Position numbers and translations under genes: made by a program
Shown: piece by piece, positions 63,891 through 64,000 of the stretch
Layout: every line of letters starts with the position of its first letter
Position numbering within the stretch: the first letter of the stretch is position 1
Notes under the pieces: model-generated
The model's database searches: none
Told to the model about the DNA's origin: nothing
The model's input: only the letters and a program-made list of their open reading frames with translations
Source: Deferribacterales bacterium Deferri_01
Lineage (GTDB): Bacteria; Chrysiogenota; Deferribacteres; Deferribacterales; Geovibrionaceae
NCBI GenBank assembly: GCA_001603805.1
Contig: LUZY01000013.1
Location: 1-64,000 of the forward strand
Length of the DNA stretch: 64,000 nucleotides
Reading direction: 5' to 3'

Positions 63891-64000
63891 CTAAAGCTGC
63901 TCAATAACCTCTCTCTGTTCAAGGAGAAACAGCTCAAAATTGCGGCAGAACTCCCAGTACAGCTCAAGAACTCTTTCGCCTTCTTCTGTGATCTCCGCAC
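63891..64000 (-). CDS. ModE-like molybdate-type regulator (3' end only)
   Basis: The minus strand is open from the right edge to a TAG at 63891-63893 and encodes about 36 residues including AEITEEGERVLELYWEF. That string looks like the end of the winged helix of ModE/LysR-type regulators ('LTEEG..LLELY'). Convergent with the nrfD-like gene. The molybdate-binding domain appears absent after this point, so it would be a short, single-domain ModE. The identification rests on a short stretch and needs the rest of the gene. Confidence 0.6.
   Translation of the reverse strand, partial: AEITEEGERVLELYWEFCRNFELFLLEQREVIEQL

Overview
The window reads as chromosomal DNA of an anaerobically respiring Gram-negative bacterium. 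Evidence for the envelope type is a TonB-dependent receptor, two other outer-membrane beta-barrels and a YejM-like inner-membrane protein. Three modular redox systems of the CISM (DMSO-reductase superfamily) kind, a multihaem cytochrome and a glycyl-radical enzyme point to respiration without oxygen. The gene repertoire and moderate-to-low GC would fit a Deferribacterota-type organism (Geovibrio, Denitrovibrio or Seleniivibrio relatives). That placement is inference; no rRNA, tRNA or other phylogenetic marker lies in the window.

Layout. 1-3403: DmsA/DmsB-like reductase (5' end cut off). 3587-11132: PAS-LuxR regulator, NarX/NarL-type two-component pair, exported FAD reductase, outer-membrane barrel and a seven-haem cytochrome, probably one regulated periplasmic reductase module. 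11153-18732: MFS transporter, then a tightly overlapping operon of TonB receptor, methyltransferase and ABC importer, closed by a convergent PchR-like AraC regulator; this looks like an uncharacterised metallophore or small-molecule uptake locus. 18870-24217: second CISM system (catalytic subunit, four-cluster ferredoxin, TorD chaperone, OprD-like porin). 24653-28862: MocR regulator, rhodanese-like protein lacking the catalytic Cys, two half-size YeeE/YedE channels and a cysteine-desulfurase-like enzyme. 29112-33097: MFS, EamA and YejM-like proteins.

33176-44243 is an 11-kb, single-strand proline/hydroxyproline locus: XRE-cupin regulator, proline dehydrogenase, P5C dehydrogenase, a Liv-type ABC importer, a glycyl-radical activase and a glycyl-radical enzyme whose pocket residues match trans-4-hydroxyproline dehydratase. 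Hydroxyproline and proline would both be turned into P5C and then glutamate.

44826-60913 is a complete type I-F CRISPR-Cas locus. Array 1 has 69 repeats and 68 spacers. A vapBC toxin-antitoxin pair sits between the end of array 1 and cas1, bracketed by a truncated repeat and a degenerate repeat. Then come cas1, cas2-3, csy1-csy4 and array 2 (51 repeats, 50 spacers). The arrays share spacers and hold diverged or opposite-strand versions of the same protospacers, recording repeated contact with related mobile elements. 61108-63845: split-Soret-like cytochrome, Tat-exported ferredoxin and NrfD-like membrane subunit, with a ModE-box-like operator at the promoter; a partial ModE-like regulator gene lies at the right edge.
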